A stretch of 64,000 nt of DNA from Cylindrotheca closterium (Eukaryota > Bacillariophyta > Bacillariophyceae > Bacillariales > Bacillariaceae), in the NCBI GenBank assembly GCA_933822405.4, contig CAKOGP040000557.1:62955-126954 (forward strand). The letters are read 5' to 3'. The notes under the pieces were generated by a model. That model was given only the letters and a program-made list of their open reading frames with translations. It had not been told where the DNA came from and did not search any database. Position 1 is the first letter of the stretch, and every line of letters starts with the position of its first letter. This document shows positions 11,539-22,114 of the stretch, piece by piece. The position numbers and the translations under genes are program-made.

Positions 11539-12219
11539 CTATTGTAGTGTCGTCGATTGAACTCCCATTCCAACCGATGCCAAGCCTAGTAATGACATGC
11601 AGACATCTGACTCCAAGGCCGAGATGTCAGAGGATTTGGATGAATTTTTATTCTCGTTCCGCAGAGACTGGCCTGAGGAAGATTCTGATAGGCTGGAAGA
11701 TGTAGTTGTGTTGGAGGCTGTGGATGATGTGGATGATGTAGATGTGGAATTGAGAGAAGATGAGGATGTTTTTCTCTTGAGACTGCTTGGCAGACATTTG
11801 GCATTGAGCTTGCATGGGATTTGCTTGTAGTCGAACCTTTGACTGAAGAGAGCTTTGAGAGAGTCGGCACCCTTTCGGTTCTTCATGTTGTGATCCAACA
11901 GTGCATGCCCAATTTTTTTTCTTGCTTCCACATCACCAATATCAAAGTATTGACCATCCTTTTCCTTAAGGAATCGAAAGCCTATATCATTTCGCACTAT
12001 CTTGGTTAGGTCGTTGATAAAATCCTTACGTTGACCCCGTCCATCCAGGTCTTGATATTTCTTTTGAAACATTCGAACTGTGATGCGAAACCGACGGTTG
12101 CCAATGTTGTTGTAAGCATCACTGGATCTTCCACAAATAATGTCATATGGACCAATCATATGCAAGGGGATTGCCTTGCTGATGGACCTAGTTGCTTCGC
12201 CGTTGTTGCTGGAAGACAT
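11539..12219 (-). CDS. DUF6824-domain protein
   Basis: A single exon encodes 226 residues from the ATG at 12219. Residues about 20-110 match the domain expanded in diatoms now called DUF6824: an initial PYDIICGR block, then YNNIGNRRFR, a basic helix-like segment, and a C-terminal HALLDH block. The domain is frequently found in diatom regulatory proteins, but no molecular function is established. The rest is a Ser/Thr-rich disordered tail (residues 150-205, nearly pure Ser/Thr/Asn). The gene overlaps long antisense frames caused by this Ser-rich composition. Confidence 0.8.
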   Translation of the reverse strand: MSSSNNGEATRSISKAIPLHMIGPYDIICGRSSDAYNNIGNRRFRITVRMFQKKYQDLDGRGQRKDFINDLTKIVRNDIGFRFLKEKDGQYFDIGDVEARKKIGHALLDHNMKNRKGADSLKALFSQRFDYKQIPCKLNAKCLPSSLKRKTSSSSLNSTSTSSTSSTASNTTTSSSLSESSSGQSLRNENKNSSKSSDISALESDVCMSLLGLASVGMGVQSTTLQ

Positions 12220-12823
12220 TATTTTTGGAATCGATCTGTTTGATTGTATGTGTGTATAGTAGGTACTGTTTCTTCGAGATTTTTGGTGACTTTTTAAGTG
12301 TGAAGTCTCTATTGTTACGTGAGAAAAAGTGGGTCAAAACTGCACGGCTTTGGATCCATCCAATCCGCGTAGCCAGCGTGTCTACCTTTGAGCCATAACT
12401 GTTCAGCCACGAATACCAAGTATTCTGCCATATATTTTTCTCACAATTATTGCAATCCTAGTCGTAACTGGACCGGTCAATAAGCCAAAAACGTCGCACA
12501 CATCCTAATTGAAAAATTCACGAACAGAGCCTAAAAGATTCTTACAACGAAGACCATGCATACCGGTACCGGTACCTACCATACCAAGAGAACTTTCAAC
12601 TAATCGACTTCTTCGACACATCACGTTTTAAAATTCCCACCACATGACAAATCCCACGGGATTTGACGATGAGGAAGGTTTGCAATTCAACCAAGACTGG
12701 ATTACAACTGCGAATGCTTGCCATCTGCAAACGGTCGCGATGATAACGATGAATTTATCACGAACATAAATTACCAAGGATTATTCCTACGAAGGATCCA
12801 CTGCATTCAAGCAAAAATCCAAC
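12220..12823. promoter_or_regulatory. Divergent intergenic region with 14-bp palindrome
   Basis: This region separates the DUF6824 gene from the first LRR gene. It holds the perfect palindrome TACCGGTACCGGTA at 12561-12574 followed by CCTACCATACC. No additional gene is seen. Confidence 0.45.
12561..12574. repeat. TACCGGTACCGGTA palindrome
   Basis: The 14-bp sequence equals its own reverse complement. It is one of the compound GTAC-type elements. Confidence 0.65.
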
Positions 12824-13910
12824 ATGAGCACTGCAATCGACAACAACCATGTTCAAGATCCTTTGGAAGACATTCTCAAACTCACCGAGGCTGGTGAAGA
12901 TCCCACCGAGTTCAGGGATGAAGGGGCCAATGTCCCTGTTAATCCTCAAAAGAACCCTCGCTTTCGCGATATGGAAGAGACTGGTGGATGGGGAGAGCTT
13001 CAACGCAAAGAGATTTACGGCCTATTGGTTTGTGGAACCCTGATTGTCATTTCGGTCGCTGCCATCTTGTCTTGGATCTCCTTTTCCACTGCCAAGGAAT
13101 CGGAAGTCTCCCGTGAAAGGGCCAAGCTAGATGCTATCCTGGGTATTCTTCAAGAACGAAATCATAGTTTCATTGAGATGCCAAGTGACATTAGCTTTTA
13201 TGGCAATGTTGCTGACGACGAATCCAGTCCAGCCTACCATCGAGCCATGAAGTGGTTTCTTTCAGATACATATGACCTTCGTAACGAGTTCTTTCTTCGA
13301 TTTGTTCTATCTTCACTATATTTTGACTTGGGTGGGGAGGCTTGGAAGAATACGACCAATTGGCTGACAGGTGTCAAGACCTGCGACTGGTTTGGGGTGG
13401 AATGTGACCTTGGAAACAAACAACATTTCCAAGGACTAAATCTGGACAACAATAATCTCGTGGGAACCTTACCTTCAATTATTGGAATGTTGGGCAATGT
13501 TTCCAATATTTGGTTGTCTGATAACCAATTATCGGGAACCATTCCTGGAACAGCCTTTGCCAAGTTGTCGAAATTAGCCGTTTTGTTTTTGGACAACAAT
13601 CGGCTGTCAGGAATGGTTCCTGAAAGTCTTTCAAATCTTGGTAAGTGGCGTCATTCTTGGATTATCTTTGTCTTTGGATTCAGCACCGGGGTTCCTGACA
13701 TTAATATCCTTGTGTTTATGTTATTCGAAAACAGGAATTCTCTATGTCCAGGAAAACAACCTCACTGGACCATGGCCATTCTGTCGTTTGGTTAGCAACG
13801 AGACCAAGAAGTACGAAAGGTATGGTTTCGACTGTGATAAGATCACATGCTCTGAAGAATGTTGCGAAGACATGTCGTGCTACAAATCTTTCGGGGCGAG
13901 AAACCAATGA
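12824..13910 (+). CDS. Membrane-anchored LRR protein (paralogue 1)
   Basis: Exons 12824-13640 and 13735-13910 join in phase 1 to 330 residues. The cytoplasmic N-terminus holds a juxtamembrane motif (NPRFRD, ETGGWGE, KEI at 44-64), then one membrane helix at about 65-87. The exterior has an LRR N-cap-like region with DWFGVECD, about three plant-type LRRs (NNNLVGTLP, DNQLSGTIP, NNRLSGMVP) and a Cys-rich end (FDCDKITCSEECC). The layout matches the diatom LRR proteins with a single N-terminal helix and no kinase. The likely role is cell-surface recognition or adhesion, by inference. A close paralogue lies at 20601-21894 on the other strand. Confidence 0.82.
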
Positions 13911-14016
13911 TTCGATGGCGATTTTGGCCTCTAGGACTCACACTATACATAATAGACATGCATTTTTCTATTTTAATATCATTCGTCACAATAGTATACT
14001 GCTATAAAATATTGTG

Positions 14017-15867
14017 TCATAATCGCACCACCAAACTTGGAAGCTCCACAATGTGCGGATTTTGTGGAGCTCCTCTATCTTGTATTCTATCATGCAACGA
14101 ATCCAGTGTACTGATATTGTCCACATCGTTTTCGTCAAAGGTGATTTCCATGTCGTCATCGTCGTTGTCGTCATCCACGTTTGGTATTCTCTTGTAGGTG
14201 GATGGGTCCACCCCATGTTCCAGGCCCACTATTCGACCAGTCGCGAGCAACCGATCAAATTCAATCCCTGCATAGTAGCAGACGATCCACAATCCAATGG
14301 CCGACAATAAACTAGGGATACTGCCAATTCGTACACTACGGTCGACGTTACCAGCAAGGGTATTGAAACCGCTCCCGATAGCTTTGGATATTCGCTCTCC
14401 AACCACATCAATCCAAAATTTGGCCCGAAATTTCACGGCGTTGGAAGTCGGAATGTACAAGATTTCCTTCGAGGGATCGTGCACACTGTACGTCATGGCT
14501 TTCAAAACGGACAATGAAAAGAACAATACGGGCAAGTTGCCAGGAGCCGCCCCGTAGGCAACAAGGGTCAACACCAACAAGAGTGTGGGAAAGAATCGAA
14601 GGGTTATCCGCAAGCCGTACTTTCGTATTAAAAATGGAAAAACAATGGAGGAAAAGACGAAACTGGTCAGGTTGACCACTTGGCCATAGTGTCCCATGAA
14701 TTCCGAAAAGGACATGGTCTCCTCTTTTGAGGACTTTTCAAATTTGGCCAGTCCCAAGAGCTTCATTTGATAATCGAGACAGGTCAAGGCGATTTCGTAG
14801 AGACAAGAAACACCCAAAATGAGGAGAACATAATTGTGCCGTAGTATCAGGTATATTCCCGACCAGAAAGGTTTGGTAACGGTAACGTTGTCGTCTTGCC
14901 AGGTACGGAGTGATATTGCATCGTCGTCATTTGCCAAGACACTGGTGGGCTTGAAGCGACTGTTATATAGCCTCATCATCATCAATTGTAACACCAGCAC
15001 CAACGAAACCACAATCAGTAACGATGGAGCTGTCCAATGATCACTCGCAACCATGGTACTACCACCAATGGCTCCAAGTTGGGCCACAGCAATAATGGTC
15101 CCATAATATTGCTCGGCGTCTTGTAATGACAAGGAGGAATTGGTATACGACCAAAAGCAGGTGACTGCCAGTGACCCAAAGGATTCGATTGTTGCATACA
15201 AAACATATGCCAAGATGTACCACACATCGACGCCTTCCTCTATTTGTGCCTCAACTTGTTCAAATTTGTAGACCAAATAGGCAATAACAGTGAAGGCAAC
15301 AGCGTATGGAATTCCAATGGTTGCAAAAATCGAAATGGAAATTTGATCGTCCAGAGCGTGGTGCTTTTGGTGTTCTGCTGCGTCCATCATGGGCATACGA
15401 TTCCAAGCACCAACCTCATCTTCCAATATATCGGGATCAGGAACTATCTTTCGCTTCTGTGCATCACTTCGTTGTCTAACATTTGCAAGATATTCCATGA
15501 GACACACCAGCAAAAGTGTAGTGGCGACACTGCAAAGTTTGGCCGGTGGTTGATGCTTATTGAGATTTCCATCGACCAAGCGAGCAAAGATGGGATCTTT
15601 TAGAGAATCCAGCAACCAAAAGGCAAAGAGTAGCAGAAAGAGCCCAAAACCAAGCCAATACGGTCGCATCCATTCTCTTCTTTCTGTCGCATTCAGACGA
15701 TCTCGAATGCTTTTGCGGCGCTGATTGATGAGTCCCATATTGATGGGGGCGTCCGAAAAGGCCTTTTCTTCGTTTTCATTATTAATGGTGGGTGTGTCAA
15801 AGGATGAAAACCTTTCCTTGGAGGTTGCTTTAGAGGAGGATCGTTCCGCATGGCTGGATGGCGTCAT
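14017..15867 (-). CDS. NTT/TLC-like nucleotide transporter family protein
   Basis: An intronless gene of 616 residues has 10-12 predicted membrane helices. The C-terminal half holds a block typical of the ATP/ADP antiporter (TLC, PF03219) family: SVHDPSKEILYIPTS, then FRAKFWIDVVGERISKAIG. Plastid and parasite NTTs exchange ATP for ADP, and diatoms have several NTT isoforms with different nucleotide ranges. This protein is more divergent than classical NTTs, lacks an obvious plastid leader and begins with a polar 85-residue cytoplasmic region, so substrate and membrane are unknown. The C-terminal tail is acidic (DDDNDDDDMEI). Confidence 0.68.
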   Translation of the reverse strand: MTPSSHAERSSSKATSKERFSSFDTPTINNENEEKAFSDAPINMGLINQRRKSIRDRLNATERREWMRPYWLGFGLFLLLFAFWLLDSLKDPIFARLVDGNLNKHQPPAKLCSVATTLLLVCLMEYLANVRQRSDAQKRKIVPDPDILEDEVGAWNRMPMMDAAEHQKHHALDDQISISIFATIGIPYAVAFTVIAYLVYKFEQVEAQIEEGVDVWYILAYVLYATIESFGSLAVTCFWSYTNSSLSLQDAEQYYGTIIAVAQLGAIGGSTMVASDHWTAPSLLIVVSLVLVLQLMMMRLYNSRFKPTSVLANDDDAISLRTWQDDNVTVTKPFWSGIYLILRHNYVLLILGVSCLYEIALTCLDYQMKLLGLAKFEKSSKEETMSFSEFMGHYGQVVNLTSFVFSSIVFPFLIRKYGLRITLRFFPTLLLVLTLVAYGAAPGNLPVLFFSLSVLKAMTYSVHDPSKEILYIPTSNAVKFRAKFWIDVVGERISKAIGSGFNTLAGNVDRSVRIGSIPSLLSAIGLWIVCYYAGIEFDRLLATGRIVGLEHGVDPSTYKRIPNVDDDNDDDDMEITFDENDVDNISTLDSLHDRIQDRGAPQNPHIVELPSLVVRL

Positions 15868-15920
15868 GCTTGTGATTGATGCTTTTTGTGTTTCCGGATA
15901 ACTCTTGCTTGTTCGTTCAG

Positions 15921-15942
15921 GATTGATTGATTGATTGACTGA

Positions 15943-15973
<31 letters not shown>
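15921..15973. repeat. (GATT)n-(GACT)n-(CT)n microsatellite
   Basis: A GATTGATTGATT block grades into GACTGACT and then about 13 CT units, just upstream of the transporter start on the minus strand. Confidence 0.85.
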
Positions 15974-15978
<5 letters not shown>

Positions 15979-16490
15979 GTGTTCTACGGTCTATATTTTC
16001 GCCATTGCGTGCGTCTATGAGATTATATGCTAAAAGTGTGTCGGAATCAATCCAAAGTTTGATTGGAGGTGCTGGATGGAGATGCCTTTTTTATTGTGCC
16101 TCCGACATTTGAGCAATGCCAAGTCGAATCAATCCACCGAGCGGCGTACAGATCTTGCGTTGCGTGACTCAGCTAACGCATGTTAGTCGTGCCATTGATG
16201 ACTAGTACGACTGTTGAGTACCCTTCTTGTTTCATTGTTCTGGTCGGCGGAAGAATGTGGTTTCAATTTGGCCGTACCGATATGAGCAATTGGCCTTGTC
16301 GGAACATACCATGGTCCATGGTACCTATCTATCCCAAAAAATCAGCCTATGCAATCGATGGTAACAAGTCCTATCTGTTGTAACAAGTTTCTGTATCTAT
16401 ATTTTTCAGAAATCAACGAATGTGCATGTGATAAATGTAATCATAGTTATCAAGCGTTGTGCAATGGTGGTTCTTGATCTTGTTCTTCAT

Positions 16491-16528
16491 TGTGTGTGTG
16501 TGTGTGTGTGCGTGTGTGTGCGTGTGTG
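16491..16528. repeat. (GT)n microsatellite
   Basis: An alternating TG tract is interrupted twice by CG, beyond the 3' end of transaldolase. Confidence 0.85.
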
Positions 16529-16621
16529 AATGGATTTGTATTAGATTCGACATTGAATATTTGTAGGCTCCCCACAAACACGAGCGTGCGGAATACAATA
16601 CAAATCAATCGATCAACTGAT

Positions 16622-17653
16622 TTATGCCTCTATCTTGGACTTGACGATACTTTCCAGCTTGATGGTATCAGCAGTGAATCCGCGGATTCCTTGAGCAAGC
16701 TTTTCGGTGGCCATAGGGTCTTCGTTCAACATCCATCGGAAGGACTTTTCGTCGATATCGATCTTCTCAATATCCATACTAGCGGCCTTGGAAGCATCCA
16801 ATTTGATGGTGAGTGGTTCCGTGGAATCAGCCAACTTGTCCAACAAGGCAGGAGAAATCGTCAATCGGTCACACCCAGCCAGTTCGACAATCTCGTCGGG
16901 ATTGCGGAAGGACGCACCCATGATAATGGTGTCATGTCCAAACTTCTTGTAGTAGTTGTAAATTGTGGTTACCGACTTGACACCTGGATCTTCGGGGCCA
17001 GGGTATCCGTCGACTCCATCTTCCTTTTTGTGCCAATCCATAATACGACCAACGAAGGGTGAAATCAGGGTGACTCCGGCGTCGGCACAAGCAATAGCTT
17101 GGGCAATGGAGAAAATCAGAGTAAGGTTGCATGTAATTCCTTCCTTTTCCAAGATTTCGGCAGCCTTGATTCCCTCCCATGTCGCAGCGATCTTGATGAG
17201 AATTCGGGACTTGTCAACGCCAGCTTCTTTATAAAGCTCGATGATCTGGCGAGCCTTGGCGATGGTAGCATCGGTATCAAATGAAAGACGGGCATCAACC
17301 TCGGTGGAGACGTATCCTGATAGTTCAAGGCAATTCGTATTTTGTCAGTCATTCGAACCGTCATTTCGTCAAAAAAGACATTTTCTTCACGAATAAAACA
17401 TACCTGGAACAATTTTGGTGATTTCAATTCCAAAGTTGACTGCGACCTTGTCCATAGCAAGAGAAACGTCACCGTTAGAAGATGAGACTGCATCGTCGAT
17501 CATCTTGGCGTATGAGTCCATACCGGCAGCCTTGTAAATCAACGACGGATTCGTCGTGGCGTCTTGAGGCTTTAGGCGGCGAATGGCATCGACTTCACCA
17601 CTGTCGGCGACAACGATGGTGTGTTCTTTGAGTTGATCGAGTTGAGTGGCCAT
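16622..17653 (-). CDS. TAL: Transaldolase
   Basis: Exons 17653-17404 and 17316-16622 join in phase 1 to 314 residues. Hallmarks are DATTNPSLI near residue 33, [16 protein letters not shown] across the splice join, the Schiff-base lysine in [11 protein letters not shown] (Lys125), NLTLIFS and ISPFVGRI, and the [13 protein letters not shown] block. This is the class 1 (about 315-335 residue) enzyme of the non-oxidative pentose phosphate pathway, transferring dihydroxyacetone units between sugar phosphates. No targeting peptide is present, so it is predicted cytosolic. The intron is 87 nt. Confidence 0.96.
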
Positions 17654-19054
17654 GATTGGATATGTGGTAGTAGTTTGGTTTTGTTAAAGTTTGTGTTGAA
17701 TAGTAAAGACGTTTGAATTGCTTTTGTGTGACTTTTCTGTTTTGTGAGCGAAGCGTATCATGACGACCAAAGTGCCAGTACGACTCAACACGTTGCATTT
17801 GTGTACGATTCGACTGAGTTGTTCGCATCATACGCGCGCCTACCGGTACACGTACAGATAAGGCTGTTACGAAGTCTTCCCAGGATTGATCGGAAGAATA
17901 CGCGATGATTCTTCGTGTCAAGACGTTCTGCCTGGTGTAGAGAGAAGAGGCTTTTTGGAAAACGAGAACAGCTGTTGCTGTCAACTGCTCGAAATGAACC
18001 ATCAAGAGAAAGCTACAGTACCGGCGAGGCAAGGTACCTGGTACACGTACTGGTACCGGTAATGTACCGCTTTCTACCTCCTTGTTTGGGATGAACTGAA
18101 TGGAAGAAAGGATGGAACCAAACAGTAAAAACTTGATGGTGGACTTTGACTCCGTTCAAACATTATTATTCGATGTAGCGCAGTGTAGGTGACTACCATT
18201 ATACCAGAGCTGTTTTCAAAGTGCATGTCAGGGAAATGCGGTCAGCGTGTTGAAAGTGGGTCAACTACAGTACAGAGAACCACCTGGAATATTCCGCTTG
18301 ATTTCGCGTCACGATTTTTTTAAATACAAAAAGTGTGGTGTCAATCAAAGAAACAATCAGCGTCTCAAGGTATCGGAGGAGGCGATTCAACGAATATGTG
18401 AGGGATGCTGAATGAATTTAGATCTCGCTCTGCATTGTCACTCTTCCGTATTCATTGGCTCATCTATAGACGTCTAAGTTGTAGAAATAAAAAAGCAAGG
18501 ACTATGATCGATGCAAGCAAAGCCGAGGAGGAAGGAGGAATACGACTGGGACTGACAAGGATTACTTAAAAAGTGCGGAAGGTGCAAATTATGAAACCAA
18601 ACCCGAAGAAAAAAGAGCTACAGTACTTTGCGTTCCCTAGCGAAATTTGAATGCTGCGATAGAACAATACTAGGCTGAAGCTTTTGCTCAGGCACGAGCG
18701 ACAAAGACTCTACTTTTTTAATGATCTGCAAATATATATATACATCTATAATGTAGATGTACCTAGTTTTACTCCGTATCTTGACATCTTTCGCCGTGCT
18801 ACAGTACATAATGGGCTACAGTACAGTATGACACGATGCACCAACAGTATTGAATCAAATACAACAATATAACAGTTGGTGGGAACATTCGAAACTTCAT
18901 TCCTCCTTTTCGACAAAATCCTACGTGAAAAAATATACCAGACAATTTTTTGGCGCGGTCATTTTTTCTTCCTCTGCAACTCAAACACTGCAACGCCATA
19001 GTTTGTAGACTTGTTAGAAAGAACTGTGACTGTGTTGCTTAGTCCTTCGATACC
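17654..19054. promoter_or_regulatory. 1.4-kb divergent intergenic region rich in GTAC motifs
   Basis: The longest gene-free divergent region separates transaldolase from the zinc-finger gene. Compound GTAC motifs occur at 17841-17857 and 18014-18068, with further TACAGTAC units near 18270 and 18800-18830. No RNA gene or protein frame was recognised. Confidence 0.45.
18014..18068. repeat. Cluster of compound GTAC palindromes
   Basis: The cluster contains TACAGTACCGG, then GGTACCTGGTAC (18033-18044), ACGTACTGGTACCGGTA and TGTACC. The segment CAAGGTACCTGGTAC, followed by one base and CGTAC, recurs at 48367. Confidence 0.6.
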
Positions 19055-20461
19055 ATGGAACGTATTCGTACCATGTTGACACCCTTGAATTTGAGAACGT
19101 TGGAGCGCAATTCTACGGTACAAGATGGCCCTGGAAAATCCAAACACAACCGACCTGCCCTTCGTCGTGACGATGATTCTTCCGATGAGGAGGATGGGGA
19201 CCACCAACAGCAGACCCAATCGGAATCCAAGAATGGTAACAGTCGTCCCAGTAGCACTCAGCATCCCAGCAGTACGAAACGTCCTAGTAGCACCCAATAC
19301 CTCGATGGAAATAGTAGCAGTGACGAGGACAGTGACGATTCTTCCTCGGCCAGCAGTTTCAAACAGGAAGTGGTTTCTTCCGATGACGAGGATGGTGATC
19401 CCAATGAAAAGAGTACCATCAATGATCGATTGATGGATGTTAATCGAGGAGAAGAGGGAGACGACAGCGAAGAGTTTGCAACGCCCAGAATGCAGCTGAC
19501 CTATCCAAATGAAGGTGAGAAGACTAGCGATGGGGATAAACATGTCATCGCTAGCACCAAAGAGAGTCGTGAGAGTCCACCGAAAGGGGCACCCTTCGTA
19601 TCACCGCCCAAACAAACGAAGAAAAAGGCTACTGCGAAGCAAGCAGAGAGCAACAAGGAGCAACTAAAGGAGGTCCAGGAAGAAACGCAAAGGAAACAGC
19701 CGACGGATGCGACAGAAAAAGCTGGAACCAACGACAAGAAGAACGCCAAAACGGTGACACCAAAGGCCAAGGGCACGAGCGCTAAAAAGCCCCGACAGAA
19801 GAGAGTCACCCCGCAACAAAAGGCAAACGAGCACTACGTTCTCATTGCAGAGAAACTTGGATGTGTGGCGGAAACGCAGTTGAAGCTCAAGAATGACCGT
19901 TTGCAGCATACCAAGCGCGAGCTCAAGAAAGCAATGGATTTGGCAAAGAAGGCACAGGAGGAAGCGAACTTGTTGCAAGAACGAGTGGAAAAGGAGAAGG
20001 AAGAAGTTAATGATGCCAGGAAGGATCTGCAATTTGCCAGGCGACAAATCAAGGAAACCGAAAAGCGAATCAAGAATGCTGACGATGATCGGACTCGCAA
20101 GGACGAAGCTTTCAAAGCCAAACTAGAAGAAGCCAAAGCGAGTTATAAAGAATCGAAGAAACGCCCATTTGATGCTAGAAATGATGCCCCTTCCGCATTG
20201 AAAAAGAAGACCAAGAGAAAGAAAACTGTTGTGAAGGGCGATGAGAGCGATTGTGAATCGGATGAGGATCAAGAAGAATTTAGTGACAGTGATGACGAGG
20301 AATTTGTCGTCAAAGGAAAGAGTTTTACTGTCGACACTTATGCTTCTCCCAAACGGTCCAGTGGACGTGCCAAATCGTGGACATGTAGCCAGTGTACTTT
20401 CATCAACAATGCGACAGATGCTGAGTGTCCCATGTGTGGCGGATCCAGGCACGTCTTGTAA
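19055..20461 (+). CDS. Acidic coiled-coil protein with C-terminal RanBP2-type zinc finger
   Basis: An intronless gene of 468 residues. The first 150 residues are Ser/Asp-rich with a repeated HPSSTKRPSSTQ unit, and the middle is Lys/Thr-rich. A long coiled coil spans about 280-370 (heptads in KLKNDRLQHTKRELKKAM and beyond). The last 28 residues form a RanBP2/NZF zinc finger: WTCSQC, FINN, then CPMCGG. Such fingers bind ubiquitin or single-stranded RNA; which one cannot be told here. Patches of basic residues suggest a nuclear protein. There is no close named homologue that I recognise. Confidence 0.75.
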   Translation: MERIRTMLTPLNLRTLERNSTVQDGPGKSKHNRPALRRDDDSSDEEDGDHQQQTQSESKNGNSRPSSTQHPSSTKRPSSTQYLDGNSSSDEDSDDSSSASSFKQEVVSSDDEDGDPNEKSTINDRLMDVNRGEEGDDSEEFATPRMQLTYPNEGEKTSDGDKHVIASTKESRESPPKGAPFVSPPKQTKKKATAKQAESNKEQLKEVQEETQRKQPTDATEKAGTNDKKNAKTVTPKAKGTSAKKPRQKRVTPQQKANEHYVLIAEKLGCVAETQLKLKNDRLQHTKRELKKAMDLAKKAQEEANLLQERVEKEKEEVNDARKDLQFARRQIKETEKRIKNADDDRTRKDEAFKAKLEEAKASYKESKKRPFDARNDAPSALKKKTKRKKTVVKGDESDCESDEDQEEFSDSDDEEFVVKGKSFTVDTYASPKRSSGRAKSWTCSQCTFINNATDAECPMCGGSRHVL

Positions 20462-20600
20462 TCTGAATTTTGTTGTTTTCGAGTAGTTGCATTTTGGTTA
20501 TGAAACATCAAATTTTAAAACCTAGATACTACCACACTTGAGCTGCATAGTTTAAAAGTATTCATCAGCTCGTGAAAGAAATGAATGATACAATGTTAAC

Positions 20601-21894
20601 CTAGTAGCAAGCAAAGTCGTCGCAGCAACCAATTTGGCAAAAAACTCCAACACCATCTTCCAAGCAATCCAATCCAAAGCTCTGAATGACCTTTGCACCT
20701 CCAAAGATTGTCGGGCAGAATGGCCACCTCCCACTGAGGTTGTTCCCCTGCACGTAAAGAGTATCTGTACAATGAAACGAATAGTTAGAATGCTTCTACA
20801 CATTTCTAATATATTCCAAAGATCCAGTTTCACTTACTGAGATTTTGGTTTGGATTCAGCGATGAAGGGACCATACCGGTGAGCTGGTTCCCATTTAGAT
20901 ACAAAACTGCAAGATTTGATAACTCTCCGAAAGCATCTCCAGGGATTTCTCCCTTGAGATTGTTGTTGGACAACCAGATTTTCTTGATACCCTGAAGCAA
21001 TGCAATCTCTCTGGGGATCGTTCCATTTAAGTTCATGCGGTCTAGAATAAGGTCGCTAATCTCACTTCCACCAATTTCGCAATCAACTCCCTCCCAATTG
21101 CAAATGGATTCGCTCGATAGCCAATTGTCTGATCTTGTCCAGCTTGCGCCCCCCAATTGGTAGTAGATGGATGCAAGAGCAAACCGAATCACGAAATCAT
21201 CCATAACATCCTTGTCATACTGATTATAGGGAGTCGCCAATAACCAGCTCATTGCTCTTTGGGGGGCTGAAGCTGTCTCTTGATCAGCAAGACCATCATA
21301 GAACGCACTGTTCCTAGGTAGAGACGATGGATCGGCAATGGCCGACACGCTGCTGCTATTTTCTAGGGCTTGAACAACTATGTCGATCAATACAGTGGCC
21401 GCTACTGGAGGATTGGTTGGTGAGGATGTGGGGTTTCCTGTTGGTCGGATAACTCGAGCTTCGATAGTAGCTGGGGTATCATCACCAGAAGTCACCACCA
21501 AAGCAACGATGACGCCAATCACTGCAAGAACGACGAACACAGCACCAACCATTATTTCCTTCTTTCCAATTTCGCCCCAGCGGCCGGTCTCTTGCAGATC
21601 CTTGAACTTCGGATTCATTTTCTGCTCTTCTTTCGCGGCCTTCTTGTTTGGACTACTGTTCAGTCCATTTTCCTCCTCCTGTTTCTCTTCGTCTTCAAAT
21701 CGTTCTTTTGGAATGCTTTTGCTGCTCACACCTGGTTCTTCAGGAAAAGATTCTTCGTGTGCTGGTTCATTCGATTTATCGCCTGAGTCATCGTAACCGC
21801 CATCACTACCTGTGTCTGAATCTTGATCTACATCTCCTGCAGGTGCAGGCTCACCGGTGTCGGCAGGCTTCGTCTCGTCGTTTTCCTCGACCAT
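20601..21894 (-). CDS. Membrane-anchored LRR protein (paralogue 2)
   Basis: Exons 21894-20838 and 20764-20601 join in phase 1 to 406 residues; the first in-frame ATG is at 21894, since the upstream open frame to 22038 begins with GTG. An acidic cytoplasmic N-terminus ends in a motif (NPKFKD, ETGRWGE, KEI) shared with the LRR protein at 12824-13910. One membrane helix lies at about 114-135, followed by a Thr/Pro linker, an SDNWLSSESICNWEGVDC cap, three LRRs (RMNLNGTIP, NNNLKGEIP, GNQLTGMVP) and, after the intron, QGNNLSG with a Cys-rich end (IGCCDDFACY). The intron sits at the same position and phase as in the paralogue. The function is probably cell-surface recognition, by inference. Confidence 0.84.
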
Positions 21895-22114
21895 TCTTCC
21901 AGCTATTGATCGATTGTATCTTTGGTCTTCGGTCTTTGGTAGTGAGAAACGCTTGGCTTGAGCAATCCAATCAGTCAATCCAACCAACGGAAATTGCAAC
22001 CCGCGGTTCCTCTTTGGTTCCTCTATGTGCTCATGCACCTATTCTTTTAATTGAACAATCATTTGCATGGCTGTACTTTGAGTTGAATTAGACATGTCTA
22101 TATAGGATATTTTG

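Larger units (their letters stand above)
15868..16621. other. Intergenic with microsatellites
   Basis: The region between the transporter start and the transaldolase stop has no gene. It contains a GATT/GACT run followed by (CT)n at 15921-15973 and a (GT)n run at 16491-16528. Confidence 0.5.

Noticed and set aside
15921..15973. CT/GATT tracts as a CRISPR or regulatory array
   Set aside because: The repeats are simple dinucleotide and tetranucleotide microsatellites with no spacers.
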